A stretch of DNA of 64,000 nucleotides from contig CANDNT010000004.1 in NCBI GenBank assembly GCA_947387485.1, positions 124,001-188,000 on the forward strand, written 5' to 3'. The stretch is from Aquimarina rhabdastrellae (GTDB taxonomy: Bacteria; Bacteroidota; Bacteroidia; Flavobacteriales; Flavobacteriaceae). How positions within the stretch are numbered: position 1 is the stretch's first letter; every line of letters begins with the position of its first letter. This document shows, piece after piece, positions 52,478 to 61,160 of this stretch. The notes beneath the pieces were generated by a model. The model had not been told where the DNA came from. It did not search any database and was given only the letters and a program-made list of their open reading frames with translations. Made by a program: the position numbers and the translations under genes.

Positions 52478-53719
52478 ATGGCTGTATATAAATTAATAGG
52501 TCCTATTACACAACTTATCACACTTGATAAATTACCGCTTAAAGGAGCTTTAAAAGACGAGAGTCTTAGTTCTATTGCACAAGCAGGTATCTTAATCAAA
52601 GATGAGCATATTGAACGTGTAGACACTTATGAAACTTTAAAAGCAACAACTACAACGTTACAACCTGAGTTAATCGAACTCGATGGAGATTATGTAGCTG
52701 TTCCTGGATTTGTAGATTCACATACGCATATATGTTTTGGAGGTTCTAGAGCAAACGATTATGCCATGCGAAATGCAGGTAAAACGTATTTAGAAATTGC
52801 CAAAGCTGGTGGTGGTATTTGGGATACCGTTACGCAAACTCGTAAAGCTTCTCAAGAGACTTTAACACAAAATACTATTGCTAGAGCTAATCGACACTTA
52901 GCTTCTGGAGTTACTACTATCGAAGTAAAAAGTGGTTATGGTTTATCGGTAGACGAAGAATTAAAAATGCTTCGTGCGATAAAAGATGCTACTCCACAAG
53001 TAGAAGCCGATTTAATTCCTACCTGTCTTGCAGCACATATTTTGCCTAAAGATTTTGATGGAGACCACGCTGCTTATTTAGCCGAGATTAGTGAAAAAGT
53101 TTTTCCTATTCTAAAGGAGGAAAACTTAGCCAATCGTATTGATGCTTTTATCGAAGAAGAAGCTTTTTCTAATGAGGTCGTAACTCCTTATTTTGAAAAA
53201 GCTCAAGAAATGGGATTCGATATCACAGTACATGCAGATCAATTTAGCACAAGTGGTAGTGAAGTTGCTGTAAAATTTAATGCGGTAAGTGCAGATCACT
53301 TAGAAGCGAGTACCGAAAAAGAAATCGCATTACTAGCACATAGCGATATAGTAAGTACAGCCTTACCTGGAGCTTCTATCGGATTGGGATGTGCTTTTAC
53401 TCCTGCGCGTCAGATTCTTGATGCTGGTGGTGCTGTAGCCATAGCTAGTGATTGGAATCCTGGCTCTGCTCCTATGGGTGATTTATTGATGCAAGCTGCT
53501 ATTTTAGGGACTTTCCAGAAATTATCCAATGCAGAACTATTAGCAGGAATCACTTATAGAGCGGCATATACTTTAAAGCTTGATGATCGCGGACGATTAG
53601 CTCAAGGATATTTAGCCGATTTTAACCTTTTCCCTACACATCATGTGAATGAGATTTTTTACCACCAAGGTAAATTAACACCACAGCAAGTATGGAAAAA
53701 TGGTAAACGAGTACAATAA
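52478..53719 (+). CDS. hutI: Imidazolonepropionase
   Basis: 413 residues from ATG 52478, which matches the family start; a longer frame begins inside the end of hutH. Amidohydrolase metal ligands are in 'PGFVDSHTHICFGGSRAND' and 'ITVHADQFSTSGSEVA'; the final aspartate lies in 'AIASDWNPGSAPMG'. It hydrolyses 4-imidazolone-5-propionate to N-formimidoyl-L-glutamate, the third step of the pathway. It follows hutH by 10 bases and precedes hutU by 21, so the three form one transcript. Confidence 0.93.
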   Translation: MAVYKLIGPITQLITLDKLPLKGALKDESLSSIAQAGILIKDEHIERVDTYETLKATTTTLQPELIELDGDYVAVPGFVDSHTHICFGGSRANDYAMRNAGKTYLEIAKAGGGIWDTVTQTRKASQETLTQNTIARANRHLASGVTTIEVKSGYGLSVDEELKMLRAIKDATPQVEADLIPTCLAAHILPKDFDGDHAAYLAEISEKVFPILKEENLANRIDAFIEEEAFSNEVVTPYFEKAQEMGFDITVHADQFSTSGSEVAVKFNAVSADHLEASTEKEIALLAHSDIVSTALPGASIGLGCAFTPARQILDAGGAVAIASDWNPGSAPMGDLLMQAAILGTFQKLSNAELLAGITYRAAYTLKLDDRGRLAQGYLADFNLFPTHHVNEIFYHQGKLTPQQVWKNGKRVQ

Positions 53720-53740
53720 AGACAACACCAACATAAAACT

Positions 53741-55741
53741 ATGACTTTTAAAGAACAACTATTACAAGGTATTCCTAATGAGCTTCCGCCAAAGAAAGAA
53801 TACGACCCAACTATAAATCACGCGCCTAAGCGAAAAGATATATTATCGACAGACGAAAAGAAATTAGCAATTCGCAATGCGTTGCGTTATTTTCCTGAAG
53901 CTTGGCATGCAGAATTAGCACCAGAATTTGCTCAAGAATTGAACGAATATGGTCGTATCTATATGTATCGCTTTATGCCAGAATATACCATGTATGCACG
54001 ACCAATCAATGAATATCCTGCTCAAAGCACACAAGCAGCAGGGATCATGTTGATGATACAGAACAACCTGGATCCAGCAGTAGCACAACACCCTCAAGAA
54101 TTGATTACGTATGGTGGTAATGGTGCTGTGTTCCAAAACTGGGCACAATACTTACTTACTATGCAATATCTGGCGACCATGACAGATGAGCAAACTTTGC
54201 ATATCTATTCTGGTCATCCTATGGGATTATTCCCTTCTTCAAAAGATGCACCAAGAGTAATTGTTACTAATGGAATGATGATTCCTAACTATTCTCAACC
54301 TGATGATTGGGAAAAATTTAATGCTTTAGGTGTTACTCAGTACGGTCAAATGACTGCTGGTTCTTATATGTATATTGGACCACAAGGTATTGTACACGGA
54401 ACTACTATTACCGTAATGAATGCCTTTAGAAAGAAATTAGAAAAAGGAGAAACCCCATCTGGAAAAATATTCTTAACTGCCGGTCTTGGTGGAATGAGTG
54501 GAGCACAACCTAAAGCAGGTAATATTGCTGGTTGTATCACCATTTGTGCAGAAGTAAATCATAATGCTGCTCAAAAACGTCACGAACAAGGATGGGTAGA
54601 CGAAATTATCGATAATATCGATACACTTGTTACTCGCGCAAAAGAAGCTGTTGCTCAAAAAGAAGTTGTTTCTATTGCGTATCAAGGAAATATCGTAGAT
54701 GTTTGGGAACGTTTTTATGACGAAAATATCTTTATTCATTTAGGATCTGATCAAACGTCATTACACAATCCGTGGTCAGGTGGCTATTATCCTGTAGGAT
54801 TGACTTATGAAGAATCAAATGAGTTAATTCGTACTGCTCCAGAAACATTTAAAGAAAAGGTGCAAGACTCTCTACGCAGACAAGCCGAAGCTATAAACAA
54901 ACACACTGCTCGTGGTACCTATTTCTTTGATTATGGAAATGCGTTCTTATTAGAAGCTTCTCGTGCTGGTGCTGATATCATGGCTCCTAATGGAATTGAT
55001 TTTAAATATCCTTCTTATGTACAGGATATTTTAGGCCCTATGTGTTTTGATTATGGATTTGGACCATTCCGTTGGGTATGTACCTCTGGAAATCCAGAAG
55101 ATTTATCAAAAACAGATGCTATTGCTGCCAAAGTAATGAGCGAAATCAAAGCTGTAGCGCCAGAAGAAATTCAGCAACAAATGCAAGATAACATCACTTG
55201 GATAAACGAAGCTGAACAAAATAAATTGGTGGTAGGATCGCAAGCTAGAATCTTATATGCAGATGCCGAAGGTAGAGCAAAAATCGCCGAAGCTTTTAAT
55301 CAAGCAATTAAATCTGGTGATATCTCTGCTCCTGTTGTTTTAGGAAGAGATCATCATGATGTAAGTGGTACAGATTCACCTTATCGCGAAACTAGTAATA
55401 TTTATGATGGTAGCCGCTTTACTGCAGATATGGCTATGCATAATGTTATTGGTGATAGTTTTAGAGGTGCTACCTGGGTTTCTATCCACAATGGTGGTGG
55501 TGTAGGCTGGGGAGAAGTAATCAATGGTGGTTTTGGTATGCTTCTAGACGGCTCTGAAGCAGCTTCTGCCAAACTAAAGAACATGCTTTTCTATGATGTA
55601 AATAACGGAATCTCTCGTAGGTCTTGGGCTCGTAATAAAGAGGCCATGTTTGCTATCAAACGAGAAATGGAACGTACACCAGAGTTAAAAGTGACGCTTC
55701 CTAATATTGTAGAAGACGATTTGTTAGATCAATTATTCTAA
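53741..55741 (+). CDS. hutU: Urocanate hydratase (long form)
   Basis: 666 residues; classical bacterial enzymes are near 560, so this is the longer type known from Bacteroidetes and eukaryotes. Clear family blocks are 'ITYGGNGAVFQNWAQYLL', 'LYIYSGHPMGLFPS'-like 'HIYSGHPMGLFPSSKDAPR', 'GLGGMSGAQPKAGNIAGC' (NAD+ site) and 'PVVLGRDHHDVSGTDSPYRE'. It uses NAD+ as an electrophile to hydrate urocanate to imidazolonepropionate. It lies 21 bases after hutI and ends with a hairpin that separates it from hutG. Confidence 0.92.
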   Translation: MTFKEQLLQGIPNELPPKKEYDPTINHAPKRKDILSTDEKKLAIRNALRYFPEAWHAELAPEFAQELNEYGRIYMYRFMPEYTMYARPINEYPAQSTQAAGIMLMIQNNLDPAVAQHPQELITYGGNGAVFQNWAQYLLTMQYLATMTDEQTLHIYSGHPMGLFPSSKDAPRVIVTNGMMIPNYSQPDDWEKFNALGVTQYGQMTAGSYMYIGPQGIVHGTTITVMNAFRKKLEKGETPSGKIFLTAGLGGMSGAQPKAGNIAGCITICAEVNHNAAQKRHEQGWVDEIIDNIDTLVTRAKEAVAQKEVVSIAYQGNIVDVWERFYDENIFIHLGSDQTSLHNPWSGGYYPVGLTYEESNELIRTAPETFKEKVQDSLRRQAEAINKHTARGTYFFDYGNAFLLEASRAGADIMAPNGIDFKYPSYVQDILGPMCFDYGFGPFRWVCTSGNPEDLSKTDAIAAKVMSEIKAVAPEEIQQQMQDNITWINEAEQNKLVVGSQARILYADAEGRAKIAEAFNQAIKSGDISAPVVLGRDHHDVSGTDSPYRETSNIYDGSRFTADMAMHNVIGDSFRGATWVSIHNGGGVGWGEVINGGFGMLLDGSEAASAKLKNMLFYDVNNGISRRSWARNKEAMFAIKREMERTPELKVTLPNIVEDDLLDQLF

Positions 55742-55761
55742 CCGCTTCAAAACTAACTCAT

Positions 55762-55804
55762 AAAAGACTACGTGAATAACATTTTAAATTTTACGTAGTC
55801 TTTT
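55762..55804 (+). terminator. Terminator between hutU and hutG
   Basis: 12-bp perfect stem, 55762-55773 (aaaagactacgt) with 55793-55804, followed by T-rich sequence on the plus strand. It starts 21 bases after the hutU stop, so hutG, 170 bases further, is either read through or has its own promoter. Confidence 0.7.
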
Positions 55805-55974
55805 TCATTTATACCTATTATTTTTGCCCTCCCCAACACTATAAAGTTCCTATTAGGCATGTCCTTTTACGAGCTTAAATATCAAGTTGTCATCGCTTTT
55901 TTGTGCGTATACAACACAACATTATAATACACCTAAAAGCTAAGGGAAGCTTATTGGTCTTTAATTTATTTGGA

Positions 55975-56955
55975 ATGAAAACCTACAAAAAAACAAATCC
56001 ACTAATCTGGACAGGTCGCGCATCAAACGACCAATTGTATGTACATGAAAAAGTACGTTGTATCGATCTAGAACAAACAGCGTTATCTAGCATCTCAAAT
56101 CAAGAAAAGACTTTTGCCTTATTAGGATACGCTTGTGACGAAGGCGTAAAAAGAAATCACGGTCGCCCTGGTGCTATACAAGCCCCTAATGCGATCCGTA
56201 ATATGATTGCCAAACTTTCTAATCACTTTGATAACGATACACATTTAATCGATGTAGGTGATATTGTATGTCTTGATAATGATTTAGAAAACACACAGCG
56301 TGCCATGGCTGCAATGGTACATGAGTTATTAACTTATAATGCTTTTCCTATTATTCTGGGGGGAGGTCATGATCTAGCTTATGCACATTTTAACGGAATC
56401 AAAGATTATTTAGAACCACAAGGTAAATCTATAGGTATCATCAATCTAGATGCTCATTTTGATCTTAGAGCTGTTACTAATAAAGGTACTTCTGGTACTC
56501 CTTTTTATCAAATAGCACACGAGGCACCTCAAGATCAATTTCATTATTTATGCCTAGGAATTCAAAAAGAGGCTAACAACCGTCATCTGTTTGAAACTGC
56601 AGATCGTTTAGGTGTTACCTATCTTGAAAATCACGAATACCATATTAATTATTGGGATAATGTAAAACAGACTTTAGAGGATTTTATGTCCAAAGTTGAT
56701 CATGTGTATTTAACTATTGATTTAGACGGATTTTCATCTGCTTTTGCACCTGGAGTGAGTGCACCTTCTCCTTTTGGTTTTGCACCAGGAGTAGCAGTAC
56801 AAACTTTAAAAACCATCTGTAACTCAGGTAAATTGATCAGTATGGATTTAGTGGAATTAAATCCTACTTACGATATCGATAATTCTACCGCTCGACTCGC
56901 TTCTCGATTAGTAAGTATAGCGATTGAGTTTATGAATGCTCAATATAATAAATGA
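55975..56955 (+). CDS. hutG: Formimidoylglutamase
   Basis: 326 residues from ATG 55975, aligned with the family N-terminus; an in-frame GTG at 55903 would add 24 residues without precedent. Arginase-family manganese motifs: 'ILGGGHDLAYAHFNG', 'IINLDAHFDLRAV' and 'TIDLDGFSSAFAPGVSAP'. It hydrolyses N-formimidoyl-L-glutamate to glutamate and formamide, ending the pathway. The terminator between hutU and hutG suggests separate or weaker expression. Confidence 0.9.
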   Translation: MKTYKKTNPLIWTGRASNDQLYVHEKVRCIDLEQTALSSISNQEKTFALLGYACDEGVKRNHGRPGAIQAPNAIRNMIAKLSNHFDNDTHLIDVGDIVCLDNDLENTQRAMAAMVHELLTYNAFPIILGGGHDLAYAHFNGIKDYLEPQGKSIGIINLDAHFDLRAVTNKGTSGTPFYQIAHEAPQDQFHYLCLGIQKEANNRHLFETADRLGVTYLENHEYHINYWDNVKQTLEDFMSKVDHVYLTIDLDGFSSAFAPGVSAPSPFGFAPGVAVQTLKTICNSGKLISMDLVELNPTYDIDNSTARLASRLVSIAIEFMNAQYNK

Positions 56956-56956
56956 T

Positions 56957-56986
56957 AAAAAAACACCTCAATTGAGGTGTTTTTTT
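56957..56986. terminator. Strong bidirectional terminator after hutG
   Basis: A perfect 15-bp palindrome: 56957-56971 pairs with 56972-56986 (core acacctcaattgaggtgt), with A-run left and T-run right. It serves hutG (+) and the convergent lyase gene (-) at 56995. Confidence 0.85.
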
Positions 56987-56994
56987 TACTTTGT

Positions 56995-58890
56995 TTACTT
57001 CTTTATAATCGTTAATTCCACATCTGTTTGCTTTCCTTTCATTTTAAGAAAATACATTCCTGTTGATAATTTCGAAAGATTTAACTTTCTATTTTTCTGA
57101 TCCACTTCTTTATCAAAAACAACTTCTCCTCTAATATTAAATATTTTTACAGCTAATTTTTGATCGTTAAAATTAGGTAATACAATATCGTTTGAAAAAG
57201 GATTAGGATATATTTTACTTTTCTTAATGTTATTTTTAGACAAATTCAACTTATTTTCAGAATCGTCACTAACACTATTTTTTGTACTTGGATTCATCAA
57301 ATACATTATACACTGCTCCCCATAATCCGTACTATTCTCTCTAACCTCAAAAATATATTCCATTTCTCTAAAAAAAGGATCATTAGGGATAGTTATACTT
57401 GTCGATGTTGTATTAATCCATTTTTTCACCCCTAAAGTATCTGTAATTCTTACGATATAATTTGATGCGCTAGGGAGTCCATAAAAATGTAATTCATCAT
57501 CAATATTAAAAATATATTTATTACAATCACCATCAATTATCCTTGTTGTTGCGGGTGTTCTAACATAACAGGTATTACCATAATCTAAATCAAAATCAAT
57601 TCCTGTTGCTTTTACTTTTACACCATAGCTATCATTAGCTTTAAATCTATTGTCATTTCTAATATCAATTGTAGTAGCAGGACTATCAATCGTAAATTCT
57701 CCACCTTCTTCGTTTGTAAAATGAAACCTATAGTTTGTAGCTCCCTCTATTGGTTTACATGTTAATTTCATGTCTTCTATATTCAATATTTTCTCACAAT
57801 ATTTGGCAGTTAATTGAGTTTCATTTTCTGGAATTAAAGCAGGGAAATATTCGGTAACACTAAAACTATCAATATACATAGACATTGTGTTTGTAAGATA
57901 TTGTCTATAATGTCCTAACTTTACTCCATAGTCAACTTGAATAGGGTTAATATCATTAGTTAAAACTACATTTTCTCCTAAAAGTTTTGATGCATCTTTT
58001 GTTGTATCCGTGTCAAGAATTGCTTCATATTGCAATTTAATATAATCATAACCTGTAAACACAACTGGATATCCATTGATCCATAATTGTACATAACCAT
58101 TAGATCGGTAAGAAGGTCTTATTTTTATAATAATACTATTCCACTCTCCTTTTTTTATACCATCTTTAATGTATAATCTTTTACGATTAGCATCCACATG
58201 AGTTCTACTCAAATGTCCTTCTATTTCGTCTTTTATAATAGAAGGTGGATCTACATAAAAAGAAAGATCTCTATAAAGATCGTCTGCTGGCGCATTAGGT
58301 TCATAAATATAATCTAACGCTGCTATAGTATTAGCCGATAAGTCATATTTTTGCCCTGTTTGAGCATCTCTACCTTGAGGTTTTAATTGAAATAGTTTAT
58401 GATACGAGTTTGCTATGTTTTGTTCTATAAACTCGTTATCATTAGGTATAAAAACATTCCATTTATAATATAACTTTTTATTACTAGGTGTTCTAAACAC
58501 AATTTCTGATCTTGTTCTAGAATCTACATTATCCCCCATTCTAGGTATATCATTGTCACGTACTGTTAATTTTAATGCCTTTCTGTTTTGGTTTGTTACA
58601 TGTCTATTAGATACATCCCAACTATAACCTTTTCCTTCGTATACAATTTTTAAATTACATTCTTGTGAAGGCGATAAATTGGGATCTTCATCCAATTTAG
58701 GAACGCAATAGTCATCTTGTCTATCTGTTCCTGTGGGTAAAGTTGCTGTAGCAACTTCTCCTCCAATATTATTTATATCTCTCCAAAAATTCTCATGTTC
58801 AAAATTTTGATAATATGGAATTGATACTTGTGCCTGCATAGGCAGGCTAAATAGCAAACATGCTATAACTAAACTATAAATGTTTTTCAT
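56995..58890 (-). CDS. T9SS-secreted polysaccharide-lyase-like protein
   Basis: 631 residues. Signal peptide ends at 'LPMQAQ'. Residues about 20-350 match the heparin-lyase-like Polysacc_lyase fold ('VDSRTRSEIVFRTPSNKKL', 'YVQLWINGYPVVFTGYDY', 'IDSFSVTEYFP'). Residues 360-530 form two fibronectin-like beta modules with conserved 'INDNDPFFRE'-like edges. The C-terminal ~75 residues are a type A sorting domain ('SKIYPNPFSNDIVLP', 'LSKLSTGMYFLKMKG'), so the protein is exported by the type IX system and likely acts on an extracellular glycan. No SusC/SusD pair accompanies it. Confidence 0.78.
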   Translation of the reverse strand: MKNIYSLVIACLLFSLPMQAQVSIPYYQNFEHENFWRDINNIGGEVATATLPTGTDRQDDYCVPKLDEDPNLSPSQECNLKIVYEGKGYSWDVSNRHVTNQNRKALKLTVRDNDIPRMGDNVDSRTRSEIVFRTPSNKKLYYKWNVFIPNDNEFIEQNIANSYHKLFQLKPQGRDAQTGQKYDLSANTIAALDYIYEPNAPADDLYRDLSFYVDPPSIIKDEIEGHLSRTHVDANRKRLYIKDGIKKGEWNSIIIKIRPSYRSNGYVQLWINGYPVVFTGYDYIKLQYEAILDTDTTKDASKLLGENVVLTNDINPIQVDYGVKLGHYRQYLTNTMSMYIDSFSVTEYFPALIPENETQLTAKYCEKILNIEDMKLTCKPIEGATNYRFHFTNEEGGEFTIDSPATTIDIRNDNRFKANDSYGVKVKATGIDFDLDYGNTCYVRTPATTRIIDGDCNKYIFNIDDELHFYGLPSASNYIVRITDTLGVKKWINTTSTSITIPNDPFFREMEYIFEVRENSTDYGEQCIMYLMNPSTKNSVSDDSENKLNLSKNNIKKSKIYPNPFSNDIVLPNFNDQKLAVKIFNIRGEVVFDKEVDQKNRKLNLSKLSTGMYFLKMKGKQTDVELTIIKK

Positions 58891-59047
58891 GATAAATTAT
58901 TTTATGTACAAATTAAAGTCAAAACTACATAAAAACACTATTCATTAATTGTAAATAACTTATTTAATTATTCTACAATTATGGCATAAAATTTTCATGC
59001 AGTTTGGTTTAACAACAGTATTATATAATGATCTAAACAACCTAAGT

Positions 59048-60289
59048 ATGAAAAACAAAACACTACTCTTTTTTAGCCTTTTAATTATTGGACTATATTC
59101 CTCTATCAATGCACAAACTCAATTTTTACAACAAATAGGTGTAAAAGACAGTCTTTATTCTAATTCTTTAAAAGAATCTCGGGCTTTTTATATTCAGTTA
59201 CCTACAAGCTATACTGCTAATCCTGATCGTAACTATCCTGTCGTATATATTATAGACGGAGAAGTCTTATTGCCTACAGTAACTAATGTTCATGAATTTT
59301 ATTATGGTGGTTTTATGCCCGAGATGATTCTGGTAGGTATTTCTAATGCACATCATCGCACTAGAGATTTAACTCCCTCTACCATCACGACCAAATATGG
59401 TATGCCCTTTAATCAAGAAAACGGAAAAGCTGATCAGTTCCTTCAATTCCTTAAAGAGGAGTTGATGCCTCATATAGCAAAACAGTATCGTACTACATCA
59501 TATCGTACCTTGATTGGTCATTCTTATGGTGGTTTGTTTGCTATGCATACCTTAATTCATCATCCAGAACTTTTTACTAATTATATCGCTATCGATCCTA
59601 GTCTTAATTGGGATAGTCAAAAATTATTACATCAAGCTAAGACTGCTTTGGCTACAAAAAATTATAAAAACAAAGGGTTATATCTATCCTTAGGTGGACA
59701 ATTGCATATGCAAAATCCTAATATTACTATTGATAATGTGATGCAAGATACCTCTGATTTTACCGAATTTGCTCGATCAAATATTGCTTTTGCTGAGCTT
59801 ATAAAATCTAATGCTAAAAATGGATTAACTCTTGAATGGGAATTCTTCCCTAAAGAATTACATGGTTCTATTCCTTTTCCTTCTATTAGAAATGGGTTAT
59901 TGTCTCTTTTTGAATGGTTTCAAATGGAAAAAACCGATCGCTTTAACTCTCCTGATACACCCAAAGAAGAATTATTGAAGATCATACAATATAGAGCACA
60001 AAAGCTTGAACAACATTTTGGATATGCTGTAGCTCCTTATCCCGAAGATTTATTTAATATGTCTGGTTATATGAGTTTGCAAGCTGCTCAACCTGAAAAA
60101 GCAAAAATGTTTTTTCAATTGGCTATTGATCATTACCCTAAAAGCGCCAATGTATACGATTCTATGGCCGAATTTTACGAAGGTCAAAAGGATTACAAAA
60201 AAGCTTCAGAATTTATATCAAAAGCATATAAATTAAGTGGTAGTGATTATCATCAAAAAAGGATGCATGAGATACAAGCTAAATTATAA
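59048..60289 (+). CDS. Secreted esterase (PF00756-type) with C-terminal TPRs
   Basis: 413 residues from ATG 59048, where a signal peptide starts (MKNKTLLFFSLLIIGLYSSI, cut near 'INAQ'). An alpha/beta hydrolase of the putative-esterase class: 'RTLIGHSYGGLFAMHTLIHH' (nucleophile Ser), 'IAIDPSLNWDSQ' (Asp) and 'KELHGSIPFPS' (His). The C-terminal ~80 residues are TPR-like ('KAKMFFQLAIDHYPKSANVY', 'ASEFISKAYKL'). IroE/Fes-like enzymes of this class hydrolyse siderophores or acyl esters. It is divergent from the lyase gene, with 157 bases between. Confidence 0.82.
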   Translation: MKNKTLLFFSLLIIGLYSSINAQTQFLQQIGVKDSLYSNSLKESRAFYIQLPTSYTANPDRNYPVVYIIDGEVLLPTVTNVHEFYYGGFMPEMILVGISNAHHRTRDLTPSTITTKYGMPFNQENGKADQFLQFLKEELMPHIAKQYRTTSYRTLIGHSYGGLFAMHTLIHHPELFTNYIAIDPSLNWDSQKLLHQAKTALATKNYKNKGLYLSLGGQLHMQNPNITIDNVMQDTSDFTEFARSNIAFAELIKSNAKNGLTLEWEFFPKELHGSIPFPSIRNGLLSLFEWFQMEKTDRFNSPDTPKEELLKIIQYRAQKLEQHFGYAVAPYPEDLFNMSGYMSLQAAQPEKAKMFFQLAIDHYPKSANVYDSMAEFYEGQKDYKKASEFISKAYKLSGSDYHQKRMHEIQAKL

Positions 60290-60300
60290 TCACTTTACGA

Positions 60301-61041
60301 TTATTTAAACAATATATTTTTAGCAATTCCTCTTTTGTGTAATAGGTATTGTATTGATACGAGTAGCACTCCTATACCATAAATGATACTTCGTTTAAGG
60401 TTTATAGAAGAGCTACTCTCATCATATCGTGTAGGACAAGTGATCTCTCCTATTTCAAAACCTTTATTAAATATTTGACATAGCATTTGATTATCAAAAA
60501 TAAAATCATCAGAATTGTGTGCTAGGTCAATAGCTTTTAGCACTTTTTGATCAAACGCTCTATATCCACTATGATATTCGGATAGTTTTTCTCCTATAAT
60601 CAAATTTTGGACAAACGTAAGAAAACGATTGGCTATATATTTATAACGAGGCATTCCTCCTTTTAAGGCTCCGTTGCCCAATATACGTGATCCCATCACA
60701 ACTGGATATACCTCATTTGCTATCAAATAACATATGGCATGTATAAGTTTGGGCGTGTATTGATAATCGGGATGTAGCATGACTATGATATCTGCTCCTA
60801 TAGCTAAGGCTTTTTCATAGCAGCTTTTTTGATTTCCACCATAACCTTTATTACTATCATGAGCAATGATATGATGTATACCTAATTTTTTAGCAATAGC
60901 AACTGTATTATCTTCGCTTTTATCGTCAACCAAGATGACCTCATCAACAATATCAAATGGTATTTCTTGAAAAGTTGTTTCTAATGTATTTGAAGCATTA
61001 TACGCAGGTAAAACAACTACTATTTTCTTATTGTTAATCAT
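60301..61041 (-). CDS. Glycosyltransferase family 2 (DPM1-like)
   Basis: 246 residues. GT-A motifs: 'VVVLPAYNASNTLETTFQEI', 'DEVILVDDKSEDNTVAIA' (Asp), and 'IIVMLHPDYQYTPKLI' with an acidic site. A C-terminal hydrophobic helix ('GIGVLLVSIQYLLHKRGI') anchors it in the membrane. Such enzymes transfer sugar to a polyprenyl phosphate. It ends 12 bases from the esterase stop (convergent), and is divergent from the membrane TPR gene. Confidence 0.83.
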   Translation of the reverse strand: MINNKKIVVVLPAYNASNTLETTFQEIPFDIVDEVILVDDKSEDNTVAIAKKLGIHHIIAHDSNKGYGGNQKSCYEKALAIGADIIVMLHPDYQYTPKLIHAICYLIANEVYPVVMGSRILGNGALKGGMPRYKYIANRFLTFVQNLIIGEKLSEYHSGYRAFDQKVLKAIDLAHNSDDFIFDNQMLCQIFNKGFEIGEITCPTRYDESSSSINLKRSIIYGIGVLLVSIQYLLHKRGIAKNILFK

Positions 61042-61109
61042 AGTTAAAATTCCTTCATTGTTATACTTTTCAGTGAAATATACTATTCAAAAATAATGAA
61101 TTAGCATTA

Positions 61110-61138
61110 TTTCTTTTCAAAAAAGAACTGTATTTTTG
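61110..61138 (+). promoter_or_regulatory. Bacteroidetes-type promoter of the membrane TPR gene
   Basis: TTTC (61110-61113), 17 bases, TATTTTTG (61131-61138), an exact TAnnTTTG, with the ATG 22 bases further on. This is the best promoter match in the window. Confidence 0.45.
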
Positions 61139-61160
61139 ATAAGAGTGTTAAATCAAATTC

